In this document: one piece after another, positions 50,498-59,620 of the stretch
Numbering within the stretch: the stretch's first letter is position 1
How the letters are laid out: each line of letters begins with the position of its first letter
From: a bacterium HR21
Lineage (GTDB): Bacteria; Bacteroidota; Ignavibacteria; Kapaibacteriales; HRBIN21
Length of the DNA: 64,000 nt
NCBI GenBank assembly: GCA_002898295.1
Contig: BEHX01000010.1
Coordinates: forward strand, 1-64,000
Direction of reading: 5' to 3'
The notes under the pieces: model-generated
Databases searched by the model: none
What the model was told of the DNA's origin: nothing
What the model saw: only the letters and a program-made list of their open reading frames with translations
Position numbers and translations under genes: made by a program

Positions 50498-51274
50498 TTA
50501 CCGGAGACGGAAGTCAATCGGGATGGAGACCCAGACGGCGATGGGTTGTCCATTCTGGATTGCCGGCGTAAAGGTCATGCTCATGACAGCTTTGACGGCG
50601 GCTTCCGTCAGCAGCTCGTTGTCGGAGTGCTCCACGATGTAGCGCTTGGGTTTCCCATCGGTTCCGACCAGGACCCGGATGTAAACCTTGCCCTGGATTC
50701 CCGCCCGACGTGCCAGCTCGGGATATTCGAGACGCCGCCGGAGCTCGTTCATATCCAGTGACGGCTCCCGCTCCACGGCAACAAATTCGTAGGGGTCTGG
50801 CTCCTTGGGCACCTCCACCTGGGTGTTTTCGGGGATGACTTGGACATTGCCGCCGTCACCCCCGCCCAGGTTGCCAGTGGGTGACTGTTTGAGCTCTTCC
50901 AACGTTGCAAAGGTCTGTACCTCTGGCGGCACCAGTACGTCGGGGACGGGGATGGGGATACCGACCCGCACGGCGGGTTGCTCGGTGATTGTTGTCTGTG
51001 TCGGTGGTGGAGCGACCTCTTGGGTCAGCGAGGGCGGTGGCGGCAGTTCAGAGAGGCGGATTTTCACAACGGGTGCCGTCCGAGCTGTATACGTCTCGCT
51101 GGGCAGGAGGATGCGGATGGCGACGTAGAGGAGAAACAGCAGCACCAGGAGGGCTGTAGCCGCGAAGAAGCCAATGATGGTGTTACGCCGAATCCGTTGC
51201 AGAAACTCCCGCGTCCACTGGCGAATGCTCCAGCTGCGGGGGACCATCGGGACGGTCTGTGCCTGTGCCATCAC
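50498..51274 (-). CDS. tonB: TonB energy-transducing protein
   Basis: Transmits proton-motive energy from ExbB/ExbD to outer-membrane receptors. The 258-aa protein has one N-terminal membrane helix (IIGFFAATALLVLLFLLYVAIRIL), a Pro-rich periplasmic linker and the C-terminal domain (LARRAGIQGKVYIRVLVGTDG, LLTEAAVKAVMSMTFTPAIQNGQPIAVWVSIPIDF). It overlaps the exbD gene upstream by 4 bases. Confidence 0.94.
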   Translation of the reverse strand: MMAQAQTVPMVPRSWSIRQWTREFLQRIRRNTIIGFFAATALLVLLFLLYVAIRILLPSETYTARTAPVVKIRLSELPPPPSLTQEVAPPPTQTTITEQPAVRVGIPIPVPDVLVPPEVQTFATLEELKQSPTGNLGGGDGGNVQVIPENTQVEVPKEPDPYEFVAVEREPSLDMNELRRRLEYPELARRAGIQGKVYIRVLVGTDGKPKRYIVEHSDNELLTEAAVKAVMSMTFTPAIQNGQPIAVWVSIPIDFRLR

Positions 51275-51840
51275 AGCCCAGCAATCTCCTGTTCATCCTG
51301 CTCGGTCATCGGGGCAAGCGCAAAGCGGCGTTCCCGCTTGAGCCCTTCCCGGGCAAGCTGTTCGCTAATCTGCACCTCCGCGCGGTTGAGCACATCCAGG
51401 ACGGCAATGACCCGCCCGTAGGGGACATTGGGCGAGGGCTTCAACACGGTGATGAGGCGGTTTTTGAGCCGCACGTTTTCCCGTACCGCCAGCGATTCCA
51501 GGTCCTTGAGCGCAATTGCCTGTGGCGCATCGGTTCCCAGGTTGTAGAAGACCTTCCCGTCGCTGCGAATGCGCAGTGTGAGCAGCTCTGACTGGCGGAC
51601 CTCAACCTGGGTGCGCTCCGGCGGGATGGTCATCTCCATGACTTGGGGGGTGACCAGAGTCGTAGTCAGCATGAAGAAGGTCAGCAGCAGGAAAGCGATA
51701 TCCACCAGCGGGGTCATGTCCAGCCGGTACCGCAGACGGCGCATCTTCTTGCGGCGCCGCTTCCCACCTCGGCGCTCTCGCTTGGCTTCTCCACCGAAAT
51801 CGGCAACCCCCATGGGTACCCAGGACTTTGTCGGACTCAC
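51271..51840 (-). CDS. exbD: ExbD/TolR-family biopolymer transport protein (second copy)
   Basis: Proton-channel partner of ExbB. The 189-aa protein has a basic cytosolic N-terminus (KRRRKKMRRLRYRL), the key DMTPLVDIAFLLLTFFML helix with the membrane Asp, and a periplasmic domain. The first 30 residues are longer than in the other copy. Two different exbD genes in a row are typical for Bacteroidota TonB systems. Confidence 0.94.
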   Translation of the reverse strand: MSPTKSWVPMGVADFGGEAKRERRGGKRRRKKMRRLRYRLDMTPLVDIAFLLLTFFMLTTTLVTPQVMEMTIPPERTQVEVRQSELLTLRIRSDGKVFYNLGTDAPQAIALKDLESLAVRENVRLKNRLITVLKPSPNVPYGRVIAVLDVLNRAEVQISEQLAREGLKRERRFALAPMTEQDEQEIAGL

Positions 51841-51870
51841 ATGCTTTTGACGTTTACTGCCCGCACTCTG

Positions 51871-52404
51871 TTACATTGGAGGCTGCTCTGGGGGGCGGCG
51901 GTCCGTGACGAAGTTGAAGATCGTGGCTCGATTCTGCCGGAGGACGTCCATGAGGTCTTCGACCCATTTGTAGCGGACGCGCCGGTCGGCATCAATCGCA
52001 AAGCGGGTCGTCGGGCGCACGATCCGGGTTCGGCGAATGAGTTCGTCGAGTTCCTGGAGATTCACTTTGACTTGCCGGACCCGTTGTCCGCCGAGGGACT
52101 GTTGCAGCTGCTCCATACTGCCGACGACTTGTGCCCAGTCGGTCTCGTTGGTCATCTCGTAGTAGTACGATGTGTCGCCCACCAGGGTGTCGATCCCGAT
52201 TTTGATGATGGCCAGGTCCTTATCTGGCAGCCGAGAGGTGTCAGCGGTTGCTTGGGGGCGAACGATGGTGAACCGCTGCTGGCTTTCGGCTTCGGATTTG
52301 AATTTCGCCGTCAGCATGAAGAAGGTCAGCAGCAGGAAGGTGATATCCACCAGCGGGGTCATATCCAGCACGAAACCAAGCCGGCGTTTCTTGACTTTCG
52401 GCAT
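51871..52404 (-). CDS. exbD: ExbD/TolR-family biopolymer transport protein (first copy)
   Basis: 177 aa with LDMTPLVDITFLLLTFFMLTAKF, including the proton-path Asp. The periplasmic part differs strongly from the downstream copy, so the pair probably forms mixed complexes or serves different roles. It lies 18 bases after exbB and 30 before the second exbD. Confidence 0.94.
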   Translation of the reverse strand: MPKVKKRRLGFVLDMTPLVDITFLLLTFFMLTAKFKSEAESQQRFTIVRPQATADTSRLPDKDLAIIKIGIDTLVGDTSYYYEMTNETDWAQVVGSMEQLQQSLGGQRVRQVKVNLQELDELIRRTRIVRPTTRFAIDADRRVRYKWVEDLMDVLRQNRATIFNFVTDRRPPEQPPM

Positions 52405-52422
52405 GGGCGGCGATGGGAAGCT

Positions 52423-53217
52423 TTACTGTTTGACCTGCACGGTGAGCGTTTCCATCATGCTCAGCGTGGCTTCATCGATGGTGTACACGAAGTTGTCCAC
52501 CTTCGTGGTGAAGAAGTTGTATGCGACAATTGAGATGATCGCCGTGAAGAGCCCGCCGGCTGTGTTGTAGAGAGCTTCAGCAATGCCGATGGAGAGTTGC
52601 TGTGCGGAAACGGCGCCGGTCAGCCCCAGCGCCATGAAGGCGCGGATCATCCCGATTGTGGTTCCCAGCAGCCCCACCAGCGTTGAAATGGAGGCAATGG
52701 TGGAGAGGATGACCAGGTTTTTCTCCAGCAGAGGCGTCTCCAAGTTGATAGCCTCGTCAATGGCTCGCTGGACTTCAGCCAGCTTCCGCTCGGCATCCAG
52801 GGAAGAATCCTGGGCAACCTGTTGGTAGCGTTGCAGTCCTGCCAGCAAGACATTTGCAAGGCTGCCGCCTTGGCGTTGGCATAGCGCTATTGCCTCCTCG
52901 ACTTTCCCGGCTTCCAGCAGTTTCTGGAACTCTGTCAGGAACTGCTCCGGCGAGCCTTTCCCGCGGGCTTTCTGTAGCGAGAGCCAGCGCTCGATGACGA
53001 ACGTGATGGAAATCAGCGACAGAGCGATCAGCACTGCGACGAGCGGACCACCGGTGTAGGCAGTTCCCAGAATGTTACCGGGCACAGGCTCACGCCGGCG
53101 TTCCCCGTCTTTGAAGTTGGCGGGGTTGCCCATGACGAAGTGGTAGAATAGGAACGCGACCGTCAGTGCCAGGACGATGACGATGACATTGAAGAGATTC
53201 CGCAGCGGGTTGTTCAT
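52423..53217 (-). CDS. exbB: MotA/TolQ/ExbB proton channel family protein
   Basis: Membrane proton channel energising TonB. The 264-aa protein has an extra N-terminal helix (VIVIVLALTVAFLFYHFV) before the three usual helices, a Bacteroidota feature. The conserved end includes LLGTTIGMIRAFMALGLTGAV and GIAEALYNTAGGLFTAIISIVAYNFF. First gene of the operon, 45 bases after a -7 element. Confidence 0.95.
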   Translation of the reverse strand: MNNPLRNLFNVIVIVLALTVAFLFYHFVMGNPANFKDGERRREPVPGNILGTAYTGGPLVAVLIALSLISITFVIERWLSLQKARGKGSPEQFLTEFQKLLEAGKVEEAIALCQRQGGSLANVLLAGLQRYQQVAQDSSLDAERKLAEVQRAIDEAINLETPLLEKNLVILSTIASISTLVGLLGTTIGMIRAFMALGLTGAVSAQQLSIGIAEALYNTAGGLFTAIISIVAYNFFTTKVDNFVYTIDEATLSMMETLTVQVKQ

Positions 53218-53261
53218 CAGTTAGCTCCTGTGCTACTTGACGAGACCCTACGACTGGAGTG

Positions 53262-53269
53262 CAAAAATA
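53262..53269 (-). promoter_or_regulatory. Candidate -7 element TATTTTTG for exbB operon
   Basis: Perfect TAnnTTTG on the minus strand in the gap between mdh and exbB, followed by CAC. No -33 TTG at standard spacing. Confidence 0.6.
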
Positions 53270-53309
53270 CAGTCCCGCCTCTGCAGCAGGATTTTCTGCA
53301 GCAACGACC

Positions 53310-54529
<1,220 letters not shown>

Positions 54530-54532
54530 GGC

Positions 54533-54868
54533 TCAGACTGTCTCGGTTGTGGAACTGCCCCGCAGTTCGATACTCGTGATGCGCAGCCGTGTGTAGAGCT
54601 GTCGGTGCCCTTTGAAGCGCTTGTACCCCTTGCGCCGTTTCTTCTTGAAGACGATGACCTTCTTCCCCTTGCCATGGTCGAGAACTTCGGCACGAACGCA
54701 CCCTTCAACGTATGGGGTGCCAAGCAAGACCGTGGTACCGTCTTCGACCAGGAGGAGATGGGGAAACTCTACGGTGCTGCCCGGTTCACTCGGGAGGTGA
54801 GGGACAACCAGAATCTGCCCGGGTTCGACCGTATACTGTTGCGCCGCAATTTCTACCACCGCACGCAT
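54533..54868 (-). CDS. rplU: 50S ribosomal protein L21
   Basis: Binds 23S rRNA together with L20. ATG 54868 ([18 protein letters not shown]) gives 111 aa. The ORF track runs on to 55090 without support; an ATG at 54895 lies too close to the predicted transcription start. The basic [27 protein letters not shown] region is diagnostic. Followed by rpmA as in nearly all bacteria. Confidence 0.95.
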   Translation of the reverse strand: MRAVVEIAAQQYTVEPGQILVVPHLPSEPGSTVEFPHLLLVEDGTTVLLGTPYVEGCVRAEVLDHGKGKKVIVFKKKRRKGYKRFKGHRQLYTRLRITSIELRGSSTTETV

Positions 54869-54907
54869 GAACGTTGAGGAAAGCGAAGACGACATCACAA
54901 GAGCGCA

Positions 54908-54915
54908 CAAAATTA
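54908..54915 (-). promoter_or_regulatory. Candidate -7 element TAATTTTG for rplU-rpmA-mdh
   Basis: Perfect TAnnTTTG on the minus strand, followed by TGCGC, 40 bases before the rplU start and downstream of the mrp gene's 3' end. Confidence 0.6.
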
Positions 54916-54941
54916 GAGGATTCTCCGGGTTGCGCCATGGA

Positions 54942-56036
54942 CTACAGCTGGATCTCCGGAGGCGGGGCAGCTGTGCGGGCGTAGTGGCGGCGTATTTCCC
55001 GCACCACGCAGCGAGCAAGCTCGGCAAAGAGCGCTCGCATATGAGCACCGGCAGGGTGTTCGACAGCAGGGATCCCCTCGTCGCTGGCACGCTGTAGGAG
55101 GGGGTCGAGCGGTAACTGCCCGAGGAGTACCGTTTGGAGCTCCTCGGCTAGACGTTCCCCACCGCTTTCGCCGAAGGGGAACTCGCGATGTCCACAGCGG
55201 GAGCAGGTGAAGTAACTCATGTTCTCCACAATGCCCAGAACTGCGACGTTGACTCGATGGAACATCGCCGCACTACGGCGGACATCGGCAAGGGCGAGCT
55301 CTTGCGGGGTGGTGACCAATACGACGCCCGTCAGCGGTACCTTCTGCGCCAGCGTCAGGTGAATATCGCCCGTTCCTGGGGGAAGGTCGAAGAGGAGGAA
55401 GTCCAGCTGCCCCCAGTCTACTTGCTCTACCAGCGTCATGAAGTATCCTGCCAGGAGCGGACCCCGCAGGATAGCCGCCTGGTCGCGCTGGAGAACAAAT
55501 CCCATGGAAGCAACACGAACCCCGTAGCGCTGGTGGGGGATCCCGATGACGCGCCCGTGTTCATCTTTGCGGGCGTGCAGAGGCATGCCTTGCAGTCCGA
55601 ACAGGGTCGGAGCGCTGGGTCCGTAGATATCCGCATCGAGCAATCCGACCGTCGCTCCAGCTTGGGCGAGGGCAACAGCTAGGTTTGCTGCCACCGTGGA
55701 TTTCCCAACTCCACCCTTACCCGAGGCAATGGCTAGCATGTGCTTGACCTCGGAGAGCGACGGTGGAGTACTGCCGCGCGGGATCTCCCGCTCCCGGACG
55801 TAAATCTCCACAGGGGCTTCGGGCAGAAGCTCGGCAATTGCTAACCGGCATGCCTGTTCTAGCTGCTGGGCAATCCACCGGACGGGAGGAATCAACTCCA
55901 GGTAGAGCTCAACACAGCCATCGCGGAGGCGTACCGCGTGGACGGCGTTGAGCTCCCCGAGCGGGACTCCGAGCTCGGGATCGCGAACTTGTGCTACACG
56001 CTGGCGGAGCTGGTCTGCGAGAGCTGCGGTGTCCAT
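54942..56036 (-). CDS. mrp: Mrp/NBP35-family iron-sulfur cluster carrier ATPase
   Basis: Predicted carrier for Fe-S cluster delivery. Residues about 1-80 form the MIP18/DUF59-type domain (VRDPELGVPLGELNAVHAV). The P-loop ATPase domain has the deviant Walker A ASGKGGVGKSTVAANLAVAL, DADIYGPSAPTLFG, FDLPPGTGDIHLTL, and the metal-binding CSRCGH, the CxxC motif of this family. ATG 56036 gives 364 aa; the ORF start at 56102 is a GTG that adds non-conserved residues. It follows a small membrane gene on the same strand. Confidence 0.94.
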   Translation of the reverse strand: MDTAALADQLRQRVAQVRDPELGVPLGELNAVHAVRLRDGCVELYLELIPPVRWIAQQLEQACRLAIAELLPEAPVEIYVREREIPRGSTPPSLSEVKHMLAIASGKGGVGKSTVAANLAVALAQAGATVGLLDADIYGPSAPTLFGLQGMPLHARKDEHGRVIGIPHQRYGVRVASMGFVLQRDQAAILRGPLLAGYFMTLVEQVDWGQLDFLLFDLPPGTGDIHLTLAQKVPLTGVVLVTTPQELALADVRRSAAMFHRVNVAVLGIVENMSYFTCSRCGHREFPFGESGGERLAEELQTVLLGQLPLDPLLQRASDEGIPAVEHPAGAHMRALFAELARCVVREIRRHYARTAAPPPEIQL

Positions 56037-56111
56037 CGCACGGTGGGTTCGGATAACTGGATGCCTCCACAGACGTCGGGGCTTCCCTTTCTCGTGTCCC
56101 ACCGCATACGT

Positions 56112-56384
56112 TCAGCGGCGTACGAAGAGTGCAATGAAGAGTGCAACTTCCGCCGGCAAAATCAGCAGCAGTCCCAGAGCATCCCGGCTCAGCCATGGGG
56201 TCAGGTTCGGGGTGGAGAGAAAAGCGCGTACAGCTGCTCCGCTCAGGCTCCAGCCCAGCAGAAAGATGAAGCCAACGAAGAGCACTGCCAGGAAACCTTC
56301 GGCAATTCCCCGCTCTTGCCAGCGTTTCGTGAAGGCATAGAGCGCTGCCAGCATGTGGAGGTACAACACGAGCAGCTCTACCAT
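56112..56384 (-). CDS. Hypothetical small membrane protein (90 aa)
   Basis: Unknown. ATG 56384 (MVELLVLYLHMLAALYAFTKRW) gives three predicted membrane helices (1-17, about 31-50 and about 68-87). The start of the ORF track at 56537 lies antisense to cutA and is not credible. It lies 75 bases upstream of mrp on the same strand and is divergent from cutA. No family recognised. Confidence 0.6.
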   Translation of the reverse strand: MVELLVLYLHMLAALYAFTKRWQERGIAEGFLAVLFVGFIFLLGWSLSGAAVRAFLSTPNLTPWLSRDALGLLLILPAEVALFIALFVRR

Positions 56385-56390
56385 TTTCCC

Positions 56391-56398
56391 TAATTTGC
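56391..56398 (+). promoter_or_regulatory. Weak -7-like element TAATTTGC before cutA
   Basis: TAATTTG is one base short of TAnnTTTG, placed 30 bases before cutA in the divergent gap. Tentative. Confidence 0.3.
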
Positions 56399-56427
56399 GC
56401 CCGGGTTGGACGGACAATGCCAAAGTT

Positions 56428-56760
56428 ATGCAGAATACCCGCGATTTCTGTGTTGTCCTCATCACAACCCCGTCGCTGGACAATGCCAAGCAGCTGGCGC
56501 GCATTGTGGTCAGCGAACACTTAGCAGCCTGCTGCAATATCGTGCCAACGGTCTACTCTTACTTCAGCTGGAAGGAAGCGCTCCACGAAGCGCAGGAAGC
56601 GCTCCTCATTATTAAAACCCATCGGGAGCTTCTGGCGGCACTCCAGCAGCGAGTCAGTGAGCTGCATCCCTACGACGTTCCGGAAATCATTGCCCTGCCT
56701 CTGGAAGCATCGGCGGAGCCGTATTTGCAATGGCTGCACGAGGTTCTCAAGCCCGAGTAA
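56428..56760 (+). CDS. cutA: Divalent-cation tolerance protein CutA
   Basis: Small trimeric ferredoxin-like protein linked to divalent cation tolerance; exact role unclear in the family. ATG 56428 gives 110 aa. Motifs VVLITTPSLDNAKQLARIVVSEHLAACCNIVP, YSYFSWKEAL and HPYDVPEIIALPLE are diagnostic. Its end overlaps radC by 31 bases. Confidence 0.95.
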   Translation: MQNTRDFCVVLITTPSLDNAKQLARIVVSEHLAACCNIVPTVYSYFSWKEALHEAQEALLIIKTHRELLAALQQRVSELHPYDVPEIIALPLEASAEPYLQWLHEVLKPE

Positions 56761-57452
56761 ATGCACCACCTACCTACCGGGCGATTCGGGAGTGGCGCGA
56801 AGATGAGCGTCCGCGGGAACGGCTGCTGCGCTACGGGGCGTCGGTGCTTTCCAATGCCGAGCTGCTGGCAATCCTGATTGGCTCTGGGACGCAGGGGTTT
56901 TCTGCCCTTGATGTCGCACGGGAGCTTCTGGATCGCTTCGGCTCGTTGACGGACCTGGCAGCCCGGGATGTCAGCGAACTGCGGGCGGTGCGGGGCATGG
57001 GGATGGTCCGTTCGATTGTCCTGGCGGCTGCCTTTGAGGTGGCGCGTCGGCTCCAGGCAGAACCCTTTGCTGCCCGGCGGGTGATCCGCTCTCCGGAGGA
57101 TGTGGCGCGGCTCTACATCCCGCGACTGAGGGGAGCACGGACTGAGTCCTTCCATGTTCTGCTGCTCAACGCCGCGAACCAGATTGTCCGCGAGGTGCTC
57201 GTCAGCGAAGGAACGTTGACTGCCAGCTTGGTCCATCCCCGAGAGGTGTTCCGGCTAGCAATTACCGAGAGCGCTGCGGCAATCATCGTGCTGCACAATC
57301 ACCCCTCGGGCAATAGCGAACCGTCTGCCGAGGATATTGCCGTGACTCGGCAGTTGGTCCAGGCGGGTAAGCTCCTGGATATCCCGGTGCTGGACCATAT
57401 CATCATTGCCGGGGATAGCTACACGAGCCTGCGCGAGCGCGGGGTATTCTGA
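56730..57452 (+). CDS. radC: RadC-family JAMM/MPN domain protein
   Basis: Historically called DNA repair protein RadC, but the biochemical function is unproven. The 240-aa protein has the N-terminal UPF0758 helix-hairpin-helix region (RPRERLLRYGASVLSNAELLAILIGSG, LRAVRGMGMVRSI) and the C-terminal JAMM metalloprotease-like motif HNHPSGNSEPSAED with VPVLDHIIIAG-type end (IPVLDHIIIAGDSYTS). The start overlaps cutA. Converges with the dehydrogenase gene. Confidence 0.93.
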   Translation: MAARGSQARVNAPPTYRAIREWREDERPRERLLRYGASVLSNAELLAILIGSGTQGFSALDVARELLDRFGSLTDLAARDVSELRAVRGMGMVRSIVLAAAFEVARRLQAEPFAARRVIRSPEDVARLYIPRLRGARTESFHVLLLNAANQIVREVLVSEGTLTASLVHPREVFRLAITESAAAIIVLHNHPSGNSEPSAEDIAVTRQLVQAGKLLDIPVLDHIIIAGDSYTSLRERGVF

Positions 57453-57457
57453 CCAGG

Positions 57458-58228
57458 CTATCCCTGCTGACGATGGACCAGCCACGTGGTAGCCTGGGCG
57501 GTTGGCACGATGAGAACGTCCGCGATGACAACGTGTGGGGGGCGGGTGGCGCAGAAGAGCACCAGCTCGGCAACGTCGTGTGCTGTCAACGGTTGGAGCC
57601 CTTCGTACACCTTCCGAGCACGCTCGGCATCGCCGCGGAAGCGCACGAGCGAGAACTCCGTCTCGACCAGTCCAGGGTCAATGTTGACCACACGAATGTT
57701 CGTGCCGTTCAAGTCGATGCGGAGTGCCTCAGAGAGTGCCCGGACAGCGTGCTTGGTAGCGCAGTAGACGTTCCCGTTCGGGTAGACCTCTCGCCCGGCA
57801 ATGGAGGCGATGTTGATGATCATCCCTGACCGGCGAGCAACCATGCGGGGCAGGACAGCGCGGGTGACGGCGAGCAGTCCCTTGAGGTTGGTGTCGATCA
57901 TCTCTTCCCAGTCGTCGTAGGAGCCTTCGTGGAGGGGAGCCAATCCGCGGGCAAGTCCGGCGTTGTTGACCAGGATATCAATATCTGCCCATGCCGGCGG
58001 AAGTGAGCCGAGCGTGTCTTCCACCTGGTGGCGGTCTCGGACATCGCATACCAGCAGGTGGCATGAGGCAGAGAAGCGGCTGTGGAGTTCGTGGGCAAGA
58101 GCTTCCAGCCGCTCGCGTCGGCGTGCCAGGAGCAGGAGCCGGGCTCCGGCTTCGGCGAACTTTTCCGCACAGGCGGCGCCGATTCCGCTGGAGGCGCCGG
58201 TGATGAGGACTGTCTTCCCGGCAAGCAT
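57458..58228 (-). CDS. Short-chain dehydrogenase/reductase (YdfG-like)
   Basis: NAD(P)-dependent oxidoreductase of 256 aa. Cofactor motif TGASSGIGAACAEKFA, NNAG (LVNNAGLARGLAP), catalytic Ser in INIASIAGR, and YxxxK in YCATKHAV. The IDPGLVETEFSLVRFRGD segment is like YdfG/serine or 3-hydroxy acid dehydrogenases. ATG 58228 (MLAGKTVLITG) gives the family start; the ORF extension to 58306 is not conserved. Divergent from the M16-like gene. Confidence 0.92.
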   Translation of the reverse strand: MLAGKTVLITGASSGIGAACAEKFAEAGARLLLLARRRERLEALAHELHSRFSASCHLLVCDVRDRHQVEDTLGSLPPAWADIDILVNNAGLARGLAPLHEGSYDDWEEMIDTNLKGLLAVTRAVLPRMVARRSGMIINIASIAGREVYPNGNVYCATKHAVRALSEALRIDLNGTNIRVVNIDPGLVETEFSLVRFRGDAERARKVYEGLQPLTAHDVAELVLFCATRPPHVVIADVLIVPTAQATTWLVHRQQG

Positions 58229-58276
58229 CGTCTGTAGGCAACGGCTGTGGAACAGGCAGGGAGACAAAGGACGGTG

Positions 58277-59620
58277 ATGGCATTCCGTCAAGTGCCGCTT
58301 CGGCAAGAGCCTCCGCAGGTTGTGATCCCACCGCTGCAGCAGCTACCTGCTCCGCCTGGCTGGCAGTGGTATATTCTGCCAGAGCATAGCCTTCCGCTTG
58401 TCTCCTGGCAGCTCATTTTCCCGGTTGGAGCAGCTCATGCGCCACAGCCAGGATTGACCTGGCTGACACTGCGGAGCCTCCTGCGGGGGACGAAGCACCA
58501 GAGGGCAGAAGAGTTCCATTGCCGACTGGAAGCCACCGGCGCGACGCTGGAGGTTGCCATCCAGCAAGACTTCAGTGTCGTGCGCTGCCTCTGTCTGCGA
58601 ACTGTTCTCTCGGAAGTCTTCCCGCTGGTGCTGGAGATGCTTGCCGAACCGGCGTTCCTTGAGGAGGAAGTCAGCCGTGAACGGCAGCGGCAGGAGGTGG
58701 CGCTGGAGGAACAGTGCCAGGAGGTCGAGGCATTGGCACGGTTTGCCTTTTTTACCCTTGCTGCTGCAGGGCATCCCTATAGCCAGCCGCGGTTGGGCAA
58801 GCGCTCCGTGCTTCCCCACCTGACAGCCGATGCCTGCCGTCGGTGGTACGAGGTGATGTGCCGGGCGGTGCCGCGCATCGTGCTCATCGGTGGGGATCTC
58901 CGTGCAGAGGAGGCGCTGCAGTGGTTGGAACGGCTGCAGGGTGCCTTCCCGGCAGAGGGGGTAGAGAGCACGCTCCCGCCGCTTGCTGGACAGTGGCAAC
59001 GCCGGGTTGCCCTTGCGGCAAAACCCGGTGCACTGCAGAGCGCTCTCACCTTTGGACTTCCAGCTCCCCGAGCCGGACAGGAAGCGTATCCGGCTGCATA
59101 CCTGATTGCGGCTTCCCTCGGGGGCTATTTCCTGGCACGGCTCAATCGGCGCTTGCGGGAGTATGAGGGCATGACCTACGGTGTCTCCGCTGTCCTTCTG
59201 TCGTTGCGCGCCGGTGGACTGACACTCATCGAGACTTCGCTTGCCACCGAGCAGCTCGGGCATGCATGCGCTCGTGTGCTCGACGAGCTCGAATGGCTCC
59301 AGCACAATCCTCTGCCGCAAGAGGAGTTCCAACGGGTGCTCCGGGTAGTCTACGGGGCAACGCTGCGGCAGACTGTCACGCTCGATGGCATCCTTGGACT
59401 TTACAGCAGCGCCCTCGTCCATGGTCTTGCCAGCCAGTACCCACAGCACTTTTTGGAAGCTCTGCGCCGACTGACCCCGGAGGAACTCCTCGCAGTGCAG
59501 CGGGACTTCTTTCGCCCTGAGCTGGTACTCATTGCCGCTGCCGGAGACCCTGAGGAAGTTGCGCCCCAGCTTGCGGGCTTCGGGAGGGTGGAGACCGTGC
59601 CTTCCCCGTGTGAGAGCTAA
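58277..59620 (+). CDS. M16-family peptidase-like protein lacking the HxxEH zinc site
   Basis: 447-aa two-domain M16B-type protein. ATG 58277 follows AAAGGA; the GTG at 58247 is less likely. The N-terminal half aligns with M16 (LPEHSLPLVSWQLIFPVGAAHAPQPGLTWLTLRSLLRGT), but where active enzymes have HxxEH there is TWLTLR, so no zinc site. The C-terminal half keeps the R/Y motif (RRLREYEGMTYGVSAVLL). This is the pattern of the non-catalytic chain of heterodimeric M16B proteases. The active partner is not in the window. It overlaps the convergent deacetylase gene by 4 bases. Confidence 0.85.
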   Translation: MAFRQVPLRQEPPQVVIPPLQQLPAPPGWQWYILPEHSLPLVSWQLIFPVGAAHAPQPGLTWLTLRSLLRGTKHQRAEEFHCRLEATGATLEVAIQQDFSVVRCLCLRTVLSEVFPLVLEMLAEPAFLEEEVSRERQRQEVALEEQCQEVEALARFAFFTLAAAGHPYSQPRLGKRSVLPHLTADACRRWYEVMCRAVPRIVLIGGDLRAEEALQWLERLQGAFPAEGVESTLPPLAGQWQRRVALAAKPGALQSALTFGLPAPRAGQEAYPAAYLIAASLGGYFLARLNRRLREYEGMTYGVSAVLLSLRAGGLTLIETSLATEQLGHACARVLDELEWLQHNPLPQEEFQRVLRVVYGATLRQTVTLDGILGLYSSALVHGLASQYPQHFLEALRRLTPEELLAVQRDFFRPELVLIAAAGDPEEVAPQLAGFGRVETVPSPCES

